Positions 1 through 9,830 of a DNA stretch of 64,000 bases are shown here, one piece after another. The notes under the pieces are model-generated. The model did no database searches. It was not told the DNA's origin and saw only the letters and a list, made by a program, of their open reading frames with translations. The stretch comes from Ypsolopha sequella. Lineage: Eukaryota; Arthropoda; Insecta; Lepidoptera; Ypsolophidae. The stretch spans positions 16,991,221 to 17,055,220 of the forward strand of contig OW203986.1 of the NCBI GenBank assembly GCA_934047225.1, in the 5' to 3' direction. Both the position numbers and the translations under genes were made by a program. Position 1 is the first letter of the stretch, and each line of letters opens with the position of its first letter.

Positions 1-63
1 GTTGCTACTGGTTTCAAAAATATATTGATTGGCTAAAGATCATGTCACCCATCACCACAATAC

Positions 64-248
64 CTTTGAAAGTGATAGCGATAGATTGTGAAGTTAGATA
101 ATAAGGCCCCTGAGCAATAACCATTTTTGTAAACCAAGTAAGAGAAAAAGCAACAGAATCAGATATTTTATTCAGAATGGGCTGAATCATGGGTATGTAT
201 GGGGCTATAGTCGAGGCCAGATCGATTGAGATTTCAGCACATTGACCC
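64..248 (-). CDS. Unassigned hydrophobic internal exon
   Basis: An exon-like block of 185 nt is bounded by a TTTCAG acceptor (exon starts at 248) and an AAAG|GTAT donor (exon ends at 64). It is open in one frame and encodes about 61 residues with several hydrophobic stretches (for example IAPYIPMIQPIL and FSLTWFTKMVI), as in a membrane protein. I do not recognise the family. It lies downstream of the SPF45 exons on the same strand, but it starts in phase 2 whereas SPF45 exon 2 ends in phase 1, so the two cannot be joined directly. It may belong to another gene nested in, or following, SPF45. It could also be a chance open stretch; only the splice signals and amino-acid composition support it. 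Confidence 0.3.
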
Positions 249-398
249 CTGAAATGAGCCAAGAGTAGAAATGATAGTATATATGATCAATTTGGATGTA
301 AAAAATAATTAAATGTTGATATTATTCCCATTTCTACATTATACTAGAGGGTGTTAATAACATGATGGAAAACTATCCATTTGCTACGAGTCCATGAG

Positions 399-622
399 AA
401 TTAGACAAATGGCAAAGGGCCTAGTTATAGCAAACGGCTTTTATATAGTTCATAAGAATATCTATGCAGCGCGGCAGGCACTTGTTGTATTTCGTTGCAT
501 AGAGTGCCATATATTTAGTCTTCACAGAGTCTCACCTGCACGATCAGGCGTTTGCTATAACTGGCCCTAAGACTTTATTACCTTTTGACAGAGGCGATTA
601 TTGGTTGGCCCATTTGTCTAAT
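399..622. mobile_element. Foldback MITE-like element
   Basis: Imperfect inverted arms at 399-436 and 545-622 both contain the ATTAGACAAATGG motif and a shared GTTATAGCAAACG segment, in opposite orientation. The right arm includes a GAGGCGATTAT stretch also found in the dispersed repeats at 39652 and 61636, so the three are probably one family. It accounts for most of the sequence between the hydrophobic exon and SPF45 exon 2. Confidence 0.5.
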
Positions 623-664
623 TGTGTTGGAGTGTAGTATAAGCTGAGTAAGGGAAGAACTAAC

Positions 665-1418
665 CTTTAGCAACTTTTTCATAATCATTTGGCCACATAG
701 GATCATATTCATTTGCAACATTCCAGTCAAAATCTCTGACATTGAGTGAAGCGGTAAGGGTCTTCGGCTGAAGATTTGGACTGTCAGAGTTTGATTCATC
801 ATCATCTTTTGGTTTACTCTTCAAATCTATGACTGGTGTTAAAACCTGTAGCATAAAAGTCAATATATAAAACTCCACTATGTTCCGCCATACCTAACCT
901 CTCTTCTGCGCTGAAGGATTTCTGGGTAGCAAAAACTCTTTTTTCCCAAATGCCCCTTATCTACACCTAAACCTACTAGGTCCAACTCTATAATAGATTC
1001 AGGAAGGAACAAATACTTTGTTTTTATTGTAGATATGTGTGGATTTACCACAATTTTTAGAAAAACAAGGAATGTAGTGTAAATAATAGGTTCAAGCTTT
1101 GATTATAATTAAAGGGTGCAAAGCTGGCAGGCTGAGCTGTTAGGTTAAAAACAAAACAAAAATTACATCAGAAGGAAGACTAAAACACAATATAGCAGAT
1201 TATTAAAGATGATTTAACTGTAACCACTAATGGTTTTTTCTGACGTTGTTTAACCGCTTCACCTGATTGGATCTTCGTAAAGCTTCTCTTTTGGGCTGAG
1301 TAACAGCAGCTTTCTTAAGCTGGAGCTGTGATTGAAGCAACTTTATTCCCGAAGACCAACCCGCAACTTTTTCGGTTGTGCGAGCTTTTATTGTATCAAG
1401 GTCATCGTAAAGAGACAT
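665..1418 (-). CDS. Spf45: SPF45 / RBM17 splicing factor, first two exons (partial)
   Basis: Exons are 1418..1263 (ATG at 1418, 52 codons) and 845..665 (60 codons plus 1 nt), with a CAG|GTGAAG donor and a CTACAG acceptor that join in phase 0. The product starts MSLYDDLD and continues with EKVAGWSSGIKLLQSQLQ, then LTPVIDLK and NEYDPMWPNDYEKVAK, the N-terminal signature of SPF45 (RBM17). SPF45 is a nuclear factor that acts in the second step of pre-mRNA splicing and in alternative 3' splice-site choice. The family's G-patch and C-terminal UHM/RRM are not in the window, so the remaining exons must lie beyond the left edge. Exon 2 ends in phase 1 with an AAAG|GTTAG donor. A transposon-like repeat begins about 150 bp upstream of the ATG. 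The identification is strong; the 3' part is unseen. Confidence 0.93.
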
Positions 1419-1573
1419 TTTATGAAATTCCCGACTGTTATCTAAGACATGCAAAGCAATTTGATTAATAATATTAATTAATATGTAAACTCGGAAAATT
1501 ATAAATTGTACAATATTTTCCAGTAGTATGTAGTGTTGTGTCAAGTGTCAGTGTCAAAGAAAATACCTACTAC

Positions 1574-2135
1574 ATCGCGTTCCGAATGACGACATAATCG
1601 ATTTTATTTATCGTGTCATTCCGAGTCAGTATTAGCGCGAAAACGATAGCCCTACAATGGTCGCTATGACGTCATAGATGACATCAATAACGACGCCATG
1701 TGTGCTATCATCACCCATGCTTCAGAGCGTTTGCACTCTGAGCGATCTATGAATAATGACAGCCAGCCGGTGGCAATTTTAAAAATAGGTTATTCGAAGC
1801 ACAAGAGTTTTATATTAAACCATGATTTTTGATTGAAGTTAGAAGAAATCACTTCTTGAGCCTAGTAAAGTAGTATACCCTTTGTATTTACGTAACGTAA
1901 ACAAATTTCTACAACTTCTGTCACTTTCAAGTGTCAACGCCCATGTCGCGTTCAAAAGCGTTCTGAATGGATCAAACGTAGTAATACTTTATATTCTCTG
2001 GTATGGTTAAGAAGTGAAGGACGCAATTATCTATTTGGAACGACTTGATGGGCGTGAAAAGTTTGATGGTAATTTTGGCACTAATAACGTCATGCAGAAT
2101 GCGCTGTTACTCTTCTCAGTCTTTTACCGAGAGGT
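1574..2135 (+). mobile_element. Half-copy of a dispersed foldback element with CRE motifs
   Basis: This block matches the two arms of the foldback at 11885-14135 in order: a GCGTTCCGA end, a TGACGTCATAGATGACATC segment, a GAGCGATCTAT segment, ACGTAACGTAAACAAATT, and GGAACGACTTGATGGGCGTG. Only one arm is present here. The palindromic CRE core TGACGTCA lies near 1667. The element starts about 150 bp upstream of the SPF45 start codon, so it may overlap that gene's promoter. Its ends are approximate. Confidence 0.6.
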
Positions 2136-3057
2136 TCCTGGCATAGAGATGACAACTCCTAATGACCCCCCAAAAAAAAAACATCTTAATCAAAAAGTCT
2201 TTATTTACACAATATTCAGTAGGTCGAAAAAATTGGTTTCATCTAAAGCACTTTTAAATTCATAGATTTGACTGTTGAATAAACTAATTTTTTTTCTGAT
2301 GGCATAATATTGGCACAATATCCACCATTCTTTCGCAGAGAGAATCGCGCCATCGATCAATCAACCAATTGGATCCCCCTAAATTTACTCTTAAAAATAA
2401 AAGGCCCCTAAAATATCCCTTTCCGCATCTTTTCCCCCTAGATTTAGGGGGAAAACCCCTAAGTTGAGACCCCTGACTCAGTATCTCACACACCCTCACA
2501 CAACTAGAAATAAGGTTCCGTTTCAAAAAGAGGCTTCTCACTCAGTTGTACTTGAAATATAAAATATTTTATAATTTGTTTATAAAATATTTTTTCCTCA
2601 TAAGGAATAGCCTGTAGTCTACCTACCTTATTCCTGCTATTCTCTTTCAGATTATCGAATTAATAAAAGCTTTATTATATATTTTTGAATTTATATATTT
2701 ATTTTTCCTCTTTATTTCTTGATTCACTTAAGGTAAATAATTTGGTGTGTAGATTTTTTTCAGTATAGTTATATGTTCGGGGCGTGATTATGCTGAAATG
2801 ATAAGTAAAAACATGTTATTGCTCATAATAGAAAAATAAGTTAGATTATATTAAGAAAAAAATATGGGTTTTTAAGACGTCAGTCCTTTACGGACAGCAT
2901 GAAAATCTGAAATAAGTTTTAATTCAAAAAGAAGCATAATTTCATAAAGTAGATAAAACATTATCAATAGTGAGAGAAATATCAAGGTTTGCATGTTTAA
3001 AAAGGAATCAAATTTTCCCCTCGAAAGAAGATACGTACTTCTTACAATATAACATAG
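2136..3057. other. Intergenic, no gene seen
   Basis: AT-rich sequence with no exon-like block and no recognised element. Around 2390-2470 there are several short runs built on CCCCCTAAAT, a low-complexity patch. Confidence 0.6.
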
Positions 3058-3555
3058 TTATAAATTAGGTACTCTAGGTACACTTAAAATATTAACGTCA
3101 TTAATGTTTGAGAACCAGAGATCATCACTATGGAAAGCAAAAATGGGATCGAAGATAGGTATTTCTTGAGGGAAAATTTTACCAAAATAAAATAAAAGCA
3201 TAGCTAGTGCATCTTCACCTACTTTGCGAAAAGCTAAAATTAAACGACATTCTTTCGTAAAAACTAACAATTATTATATTAACTTACCAAGTTTCCGAGA
3301 TATAGAAGTTGGGTCATTCAGAAAGTCGAAAAATGGCACGAAAAAGCTATCGTTCAACGAAGTGTTGTCTTGCTCATGTCTACTCTCGGTGGCGACCAGC
3401 GTCGCCTGTTGCGGTGGAGCGAAAGAAACTAGCGTCTGAATTAACGTTGTTAGTATATGAAATTGACATGCGTTTAGAAAAGATATGTCACTATCGGGAT
3501 TTCCCCATTTTCGGAATTCTTCCAATGCAACTTTCTGTATATTTCTTATAACCAA
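3058..3555 (-). CDS. Unidentified protein, two 3'-terminal exons
   Basis: Two blocks join cleanly: 3555..3288, ending in a strong CTTG|GTAAGTT donor in phase 1, and 3233..3058, starting after a TTTTAG acceptor in phase 1 and ending in a stop. Together they encode about 147 residues containing ALEEFRKWGNPDSD, LIQTLVSFAPPQQATLV, AFRKVGEDALAMLLFYFG and FPQEIPIFDPIF. The composition is mixed and globular rather than repeat-like. The first block has no in-frame ATG, so an upstream exon is needed. A possible acceptor (ATATACAG) lies inside its first codons, and the sequence just upstream (3556-3605) is repeat-like. I do not recognise the protein. It could be the tail of a real gene or a decayed copy; the matched phases favour a genuine spliced gene. 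Confidence 0.5.
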
Positions 3556-4211
3556 GTGAAATTTCGTACGACGGTCACACGTTTCGAAACGGAACCTTAA
3601 GTTAAGGTTACTGAACAGGCATAAATATAAGACAAAACCAAAGACAAAATGATATTATAATCTCAGAATAAGGAATACAAATTATAATATTCTTCTCTGA
3701 TAAGGTGACTTTGGTTGATAATTGATATAGCCGAATTCATACTGATGATATATTATTTATGGATAGATTATTTTATTCAATCTCTATTCAACTTCAGAGT
3801 GGTACCTATTTCACTGAAACGCTTTCTACCTAAGTTCCTACTTCGCAGTATTCGACATCCCCCACAAAATGTAAACCTCAGTATATAGATTTAACCTGAA
3901 CCCAGAATTAACTCGGTTACTTTTGGGTGTCAATATCGTTTCAGTCCTCACATCATGGTCTGATATTTATTTCTTTTCCAAGCTTTAGCCATTACTATGC
4001 TTTAACTCCTGTTAATCCTGTGTCCTACAGAGACTATTTAAAATACCACATACACAAACTTACAAATGACAACCTCATTTTGTTGTCAAAGTTCTATATA
4101 AAGAGGAGCAAAATTTGACATGTTTGTTAGTATACATACTCAATTAGATTTTTATTATGGACACAAGAACATCATTTTAGTTTTTACTAATGATCGTAAT
4201 GGTTTACCAAA
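3556..4211. other. Intergenic, upstream of the MIC19-like gene
   Basis: No exon-like block. The stretch 3551-3605 resembles 10980-11035 (a GTGAAATTTCG...CACACGTTTCGAAACG pattern), so it is a dispersed repeat fragment. The rest is AT-rich and unassigned. Confidence 0.5.
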
Positions 4212-5901
4212 ATGGGTAGCGCAAGCAGCATTAGGCGCATTACTTTTGAAAATAATTTTTCCCTTGTTGCATCAAAGTCTATTGAAGAATGTAACCCAGT
4301 CGTAAATTATGAAAAAAAAACAGATCCTGAAAACCGTTGTGACTTTCCAGATTTTCCTAACAGAAATATAAATAATTCAGAATTGTTAGAAAATGATAAT
4401 GTTAGTTACTGGAGCAATAGAATAGAAGAGTTGAAAAAGGATCACGAACTAATAAACAGTGTTATAGATACAGAATATAGAAAAGCTCTTGAAGAAACAA
4501 ACAGGTTATATGAAACACCTAAAGCAACACGTGAAAACAGGAGGCACATAATACCATGTGTTGAATGGCGTTCCAAAGTGAGAAAATAATTTCATATATT
4601 TAGATATACCTATATAAAATAAAAACATATAAATATCGTCGGCACATCGTAGAATTGGGCACATCATGATCTGCTTAAGCAATCTAGGCGTATCATTTTT
4701 CTGTTTAAACTTGGGGGGTTGCCTAAAATCGTCGCTCGTCGTCGCACCTATTATTATCTTTTGGGGTAAGATTTCGCACTCTCAACCCGTGATTCAACCG
4801 CTAAGTTCTACTGGTTGTACCACGGGAAAGTAACTTGATCAATGGTCCAATTGGTTGCACCACGGGAAAGTAAGATTACCCATGGCCCAATCATAAGAGC
4901 GAAAAGGCTATCTATACAAATAAATAATTTGTCGTTTTCGACATCTGTAATACATTTTCTATAAAAAATAAATCATCTGTCACTTTGACATCAGTCACTT
5001 TCGACATCTGTCACTTTTGACATCTGTCATTTTACAACTGTCATAAAATCTGAAAAATTATTATTTATTTATCAATTCTACGATCTGCATATGACATAAA
5101 TAAATAGATATACCTTTATTACCACGTAGTGTATCGCTGAAAAGTTCTCGCGAGTATCAAATACTCGTAGTCAAACACTCGAACATGTTTTTTTTACTGA
5201 GGGACCAAATAACGTGGTAGAGGGTAGACCTCAGAACATTTTGATTTAAATGTTCTGTGGGGTAGACTTACATAATATATAACATACAACACCTCAGGTA
5301 CTTTGTTCGCGTTTTGAATACCTACATACAAATCTTTCTATCCATAGTAGTAAAAAAGTCGTTTTATTAGTGAAATTTTAAACTGAGGCCAAAACTACAA
5401 TTGTTATTATTTTTTTCTGTCCGTCTGTCTGTCTGTATGTTCCGTCTTAACTCGAAAACCATCAACGCATTTGGATGCAGTTTTCTTTATTATTATCGTA
5501 GTGAACGTGATCAACATAATATCGAGCTTAAGGGGTGTTGATAAAATAACCGCCAAGCTGAAAAATGACGATAATAGTATTTATCTCACTCACATATAAA
5601 AATACATTGATTGAAAGACGCTACCACGCGAGCGAAGCCGCGGGCAAAAGATAGTAATTAAAAAAAAAACCTGTTATTTACTACAGCAATTATAGGTTGC
5701 TGTAATGCTCAAACGTTCGACTGCGATCAACCGGCTTATCAAATGAATCAAATTTCATTCACCTGCTATTGTGGGTATTAACTTAACGAACATTTGCAGA
5801 TCATAAAATGTTATGAGGACAATCATCATCAACCGTTAATGTGTTCAGCATTAGTGAAATCATTCAACGAGTGTGTTGCTTCGTACCGGCTTGAAGAATA
5901 A
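4212..5901 (+). CDS. Mic19: MIC19/CHCHD3-family MICOS subunit, short form
   Basis: Exon 1 is 4212..4577 (122 codons; ATG in an AAAATGG context) and exon 2 is 5800..5901 (33 codons plus stop). They join in phase 0 through CCAAA|GTGAGA and TTTGCAG. The 155-aa product starts MGSASSIRRITFEN, the family's N-terminal motif with an N-myristoylation glycine at position 2. Next come a charged, probably helical segment (about residues 73-100) and a C-terminal CHCH domain. The twin CX9C motif forms only after splicing: C-VEWRSKIIK-C and C-SALVKSFNE-C. MIC19 is an intermembrane-space subunit of the MICOS complex that bridges MIC60 and the outer-membrane SAM complex, maintaining cristae junctions. The human protein is about 227 aa, so the central coiled coil is shorter here. 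This could be an ordinary divergent insect MIC19 or a reduced paralogue. An AATAAA overlaps the stop codon (5897-5902). Confidence 0.85.
4637..5096. mobile_element. Foldback MITE in the MIC19 intron
   Basis: Left end CGTCGGCACATCGTAGAATT (4637) and right end AATTCTACGATCTGCATATG (5071) are inverted copies. A second member sits at 14402-14620 in Greatwall intron 1. Internal short direct repeats are visible: a CCACGGGAAAGTAA block twice (4818-4872), and about four GACATCTGTCACTTT-type units near 4975-5035. Confidence 0.55.
5400..5655 (+). repeat. Dispersed repeat fragment (lepidopteran type)
   Basis: Contains a CTGTCCGTCTGTCTGTCTGT stretch and, at 5625-5650, a GAGCGAAGCCGCGGGCAAAAG-like end that I recall as very common in lepidopteran genomes. 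Assignment to a named family would need a library search. It lies inside the MIC19 intron. Confidence 0.4.
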
Positions 5902-6720
5902 AGATTGTTTTTGTATTGAATGTTTCTCAATAGATATGACCATCCTGTTTTAAATTTATTACACAGATATTTATAAAAGATACAAATGTGTAGGTTTACT
6001 TATTTTATTGCATTGAATTCTTGTACTAACTACCACCATTCACTTTTTTGCTTTAAAACAATTCAGAAATTAATAATTAATTATAATAAGGCCACTCAAG
6101 ATGATATATGTACCTAGTCAGATTTTGCCTTATGCCTGAGCCACGGGTAGCGATGCGTGATTTGTAGGGCTTCTTATTTTTATGTCTCGTTTATATTTAC
6201 ATGCTTTGTTACGAATGCTCGCGAATATTTCTATGTGAATAAAAAATCGTGTAATTATAAGTTATTAATCAGTCTTATTTCGCTTCAGTCTTCTATTCTC
6301 ACTCGGGTGAAGAAAACTAGCATACTCGTATCAATTGAAAAATTTCTCGATCATTAAATCGGTCAACGAACCATTGGATGTCCCGATTGTTAAATAATAA
6401 CGATAGCAATTTTCTCGATTGTTGAAATATCTCGTCATCACGTATCGCTAGCCACGAGTTTTACGCTCCCAGGGTATTTGCTTGAAGCGTTGAAGCTCCG
6501 AGCGAATACGCTTCAGGCTTTTGTTTACGGCGATTAAGGAGGCCACGAGATTGTGCGCATTCGCTCACATCGTCTGAATGTAGCGTGCGTGAAGCTAAAG
6601 AGGCCGGGAGCACGGCGCAGCGCGGCGGCGCACTAACATTCAAAAGTAGATAATAATTGACTGTACAAATTCAAGTTTCGAAACGACCAAAACACTTTTT
6701 TATCACGATTTTAGATATTG
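5902..6720. other. Intergenic, no gene seen
   Basis: The first part is AT-rich. A GC-richer patch at 6455-6640 contains imperfect inverted GAAGC/GCTTC motifs and looks repeat-derived, but I cannot name it. Confidence 0.5.
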
Positions 6721-6749
6721 GCTCAGCTATTGTTTATACCATAGACTTA

Positions 6750-7293
6750 GACAGTATATCCTAAGTCTATGGTTTATACCCAGTATTTCAAAAGAAACTA
6801 TAAGCTGGTAATGCACACAAGCTCTCATATAGTCAGTGATGACACTTCTCATGCCAGGAAAGTAATAGGTTTGGAGATCCTTAGGTAAGTACGATCTATT
6901 CCTGGATGACCAGTGAACGGCGAGTCGTGACATTCTTTCAGGATCTCGGATCGGAGATTGAAGGGAATCACGAGCTGAGGAGACTCACTTTCAGAATCTG
7001 GATTCAGTCAGTAGAGTACACCCTGTTCCATTAGATAACCACACTCAGTCCACCGGCAAGCCGCTACTTCATCTGGACTTTCTACTTCCTTGATTATCTT
7101 CTCCACTTCTGGGTCAGCAAGTTGTTCCTGTTTCAGTTCTGAAGGATGCTTAGTGGGTATGTCTACAATCACGGAGCAGATACCACAGCATTCACGAGTT
7201 TCCTCGGAGCAGAATTTTCTACTCAACATGTCCGCCACTACGTTTGCCTTACCGGGAGTATACTGTGATACTTTTAATTCTTAATTATTTTAA
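6750..7293 (-). pseudogene. Ty3/gypsy-like retrotransposon fragment (RNase H end to integrase zinc finger)
   Basis: On the minus strand, from 7290 downward, the sequence encodes QYTPGKANVVADMLSRK, the typical end of a gypsy RNase H domain. About 70 residues of linker follow, then a GVLY motif. After a break, 6933..6740 encodes YYFPGMRSVITDYMRACVHY, part of an integrase HHCC zinc finger in which the final CxxC is damaged (C-V-H-Y). The reading frame is interrupted by stops and no LTRs are recognisable. It is a dead fragment abutting the Penelope-like element at about 7290. Confidence 0.7.
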
Positions 7294-8839
7294 TTGTTCT
7301 AATTGTTTGTTATTAAACCACACAATCCAACACCTACAAAAATGTATGGACTGCCTAAAATCCACAAACCTAATTGGCCGCTAAGACCTATTGTAAGCCA
7401 AATTAACTCGCTAACATATAATCTTTCCCAGTTTTTGGTCAAGTTGCTTTATCCAATGATGGGGAGAACTGTGAGTTATCTGAGAGACTCCACCCATTTC
7501 GTTCAACTAGTGGAAGAGGTAGCATTGCAAGAAGATAAAATATTGGTGAGTTTTGATGTAACATATCTATTCACCAATGTACCAGTCGATGAGTCGATCA
7601 CCGTTATTGCAAATCTGTTAAACGGCAATGACATTCCCACTGAGTACATGAGTTGCATAGAGTTTTGTTTACGTAGGGGTTATTTTGTCTGGCGCGGAGA
7701 CTTCTACTTACAAGTAGACGGAGTGGCTATGGGTTCACCTATTGCACCTGTAGTAGCGAACATCTTTATGGAGTGGTTTGAGGAGAAAGCGCTGCAGAGT
7801 GCGCGTGATAAACCGAGATACTGGTGGCGGTACGTGGATGATGTTTTAGCGGTAGTCAATAAAAACAAGTTAGCTGGATTGACAGAACATTTGAAATAAC
7901 ATCCATCCAAAAATTTCCTTTACGGTTGAGTGTGAGAGGGATGGCAGGTTAGATTTTCTGGACGCGTTAATCATTCGTGGACCCGACGGTCGTTTAGCGC
8001 ATACCGTCTACAGGAAGCCCACACACACGGATCATTACCTGAAAGCAGATTCTCATCACCACCCTTCTCACCTTGCATAAGTGCCTCATACTTTAATAAA
8101 TCGAGCGTTGCGGTTATGTGACCCACAATATGTGGATGCTGAATTGACCCACGTAAGACATGTACTGGAGGCCAATGGATATAATTGGAGACAGAGTAAC
8201 CGGCTTGCGACTCCATCAACCCACCATCACCCATCCGTTGTTGAGAGGGCTCCGATCTACTTGCCCTTTGTGAGAGGCGTAACTGATGGGATTGGACACC
8301 TGCTTCACCGGAAGTACAGTGTGAAGACTATCTTCCGAACCCCCACCAAACTACGGAACTGGCTGAGATCTCCAAAGGACCGAGACCCTCTCAACACACC
8401 TGGAGTTTATAAAGTAGCAGAACATGCACTAAGTTCGGATATGACCCATTTCATCCGTTTCAACAAGGCTACAGTATTAGTGGAGGAAAAATATACCATT
8501 CCTCGCAAAATACACGAAGCCATCGAGATAAGTCGTAATCCCAACTTCAACACGGATCATGGTTGGCAGCTGGCTCCGTCTTGGAAACCGGTTCTCGATA
8601 GATCGAGCAACTTTAGGACAGTTCCCAGTGACAGTGACGATGTTGTGAGTTCGTTTTGTTTAATAACCGCCCCTAATAACAAACAATTGGAACAATTAAA
8701 AGAATCAAGTGCATCCACCATCCCACCTCCCTTGACGACACAGCCAACGCTTAGCGCACGAGCAATGCGTGCAGCTCACCGATCGGTAGCTGCCAGTGCC
8801 CGTTTGACAACGACGGTGAACGCCGCGTCGTCGTCCTAA
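7291..8839 (+). pseudogene. Penelope-like retroelement, decayed
   Basis: The plus strand encodes a Penelope-type reverse transcriptase, with GLPKIHKPNWPLRPIVS, LVSFDVTYLFTNVP, GVAMGSPIAPVVANIFME and the catalytic RYVDDVLAVV (about 7330-7860). After a frameshift near 7895, the frame resumes with [18 protein letters not shown] and [16 protein letters not shown] at about 8078 interrupts it, and it continues as PHTLINRAL and IYLPFVRGVTDGIG to a stop at 8837-8839. The C-terminal endonuclease is degenerate: TPGVYK is followed directly by AEHALSS, so the stretch that should hold the second (YIG) motif and the catalytic Arg is missing. The conserved tail (AIEISRNPNFNTDHGWQL, then SWKPVL) remains. The 5' part of the RT is absent. 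The element cannot be active as read. Confidence 0.85.
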
Positions 8840-9329
8840 GAACGACACTCGCCTTAATAATGCCGAAATTGTATCGGTGAAACGGTTGGCATATAGTCAA
8901 CAACAATCACACGTGAGTTTTCAAGCCGTATGTAATAATAATTTAGTATGTCAGCTCACGCGAGTTTTACTAATATTAAAGCTTTTTAATACCTATAATT
9001 TGATACCCATATTGTATTTTTATAATTTTTATTTTTATTATTTTACTTTTTTTTTTGCATTTCTCATTAGTGCTGATTTTTTCTTTAATCGCTATAGTTT
9101 TCCTGTAATTGGCCAGTTATGATCTATAATTGATATTTTTTTCACATTTTTCGGTCTACCAGTTTCGGAGATAAGGGGGGGGGTATACATATTTTTGGGG
9201 TTTTTTAAAGATTTCTCGAAACCAGTGTCAGTAAATATATTAAAAGTGTATATTTTTAGAATCAACTTTTTAATACCTACAATTTGATACCCATATTGTA
9301 TTTTAGGCTAATAATTTTTATTTTTCTTA
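8840..9329 (+). other. AT-rich 3' flank of the Penelope element with direct repeats
   Basis: A block with CTTTTTAATACCTA and TTTGATACCCATATTGTATT occurs at about 8981-9060 and again at about 9268-9335. This could be the 3' region of the Penelope-like element, which often carries direct or terminal repeats, or an independent repeat. No gene is seen. Confidence 0.4.
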
Positions 9330-9334
9330 CTTTT

Positions 9335-9830
9335 GTTTTGGAAATATACAAAATTCAAAAAGTTTATTTTGCAAAGTAGGTATATATAATACACGTTTCA
9401 CAAGTCAAATTTTAATCTTATAAAAATATATGTAATAAAATAATAAATGTACATGAACTACTTAGATTAAATGTTTTTTTAATTTATGTAGCAGTATATA
9501 TACGATTAAAATTATAGGTAAAATATTATTATACAAGGTGAAATCCAATCAACCGCCCGAACCCATACCGGAGACCCGGCCAGGGACCAGGAACAGGTTC
9601 AATGATCACCAACCGAGCCCCCAGCACGAATCCAGGCAGCCGACCAAATCCCATCCTATATACTACATAGTAATAGGTTACATATATAAATACATGCCTA
9701 CCTCCGCCCATTCGATTAGTCTTGCTAAGAAGAACGGGCAAGAAACTTGGCAAGATCATGTCTTTTTTTTTTTTAACATAAACTTATACTATACATCAAA
9801 TTACTTATATCTACTTTAACCAAGGGATAA
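9335..9830 (-). mobile_element. CR1-like LINE 3' end, copy 1 (5'-truncated)
   Basis: This stretch is nearly identical to 12140-12635. There it follows, on the minus strand, the C-terminal end of a LINE reverse transcriptase, so it is the 3' untranslated region of that LINE family. It contains the TTGCCAAGTTTCTTGCCC motif on the minus strand, also seen at 38880. Open frames within it are chance. Confidence 0.65.

Noticed and set aside
8081..8839. A stand-alone 252-codon gene
   Set aside because: It is the continuation of the decayed Penelope element after an in-frame stop at about 8078; its first codon is GTG, not ATG.
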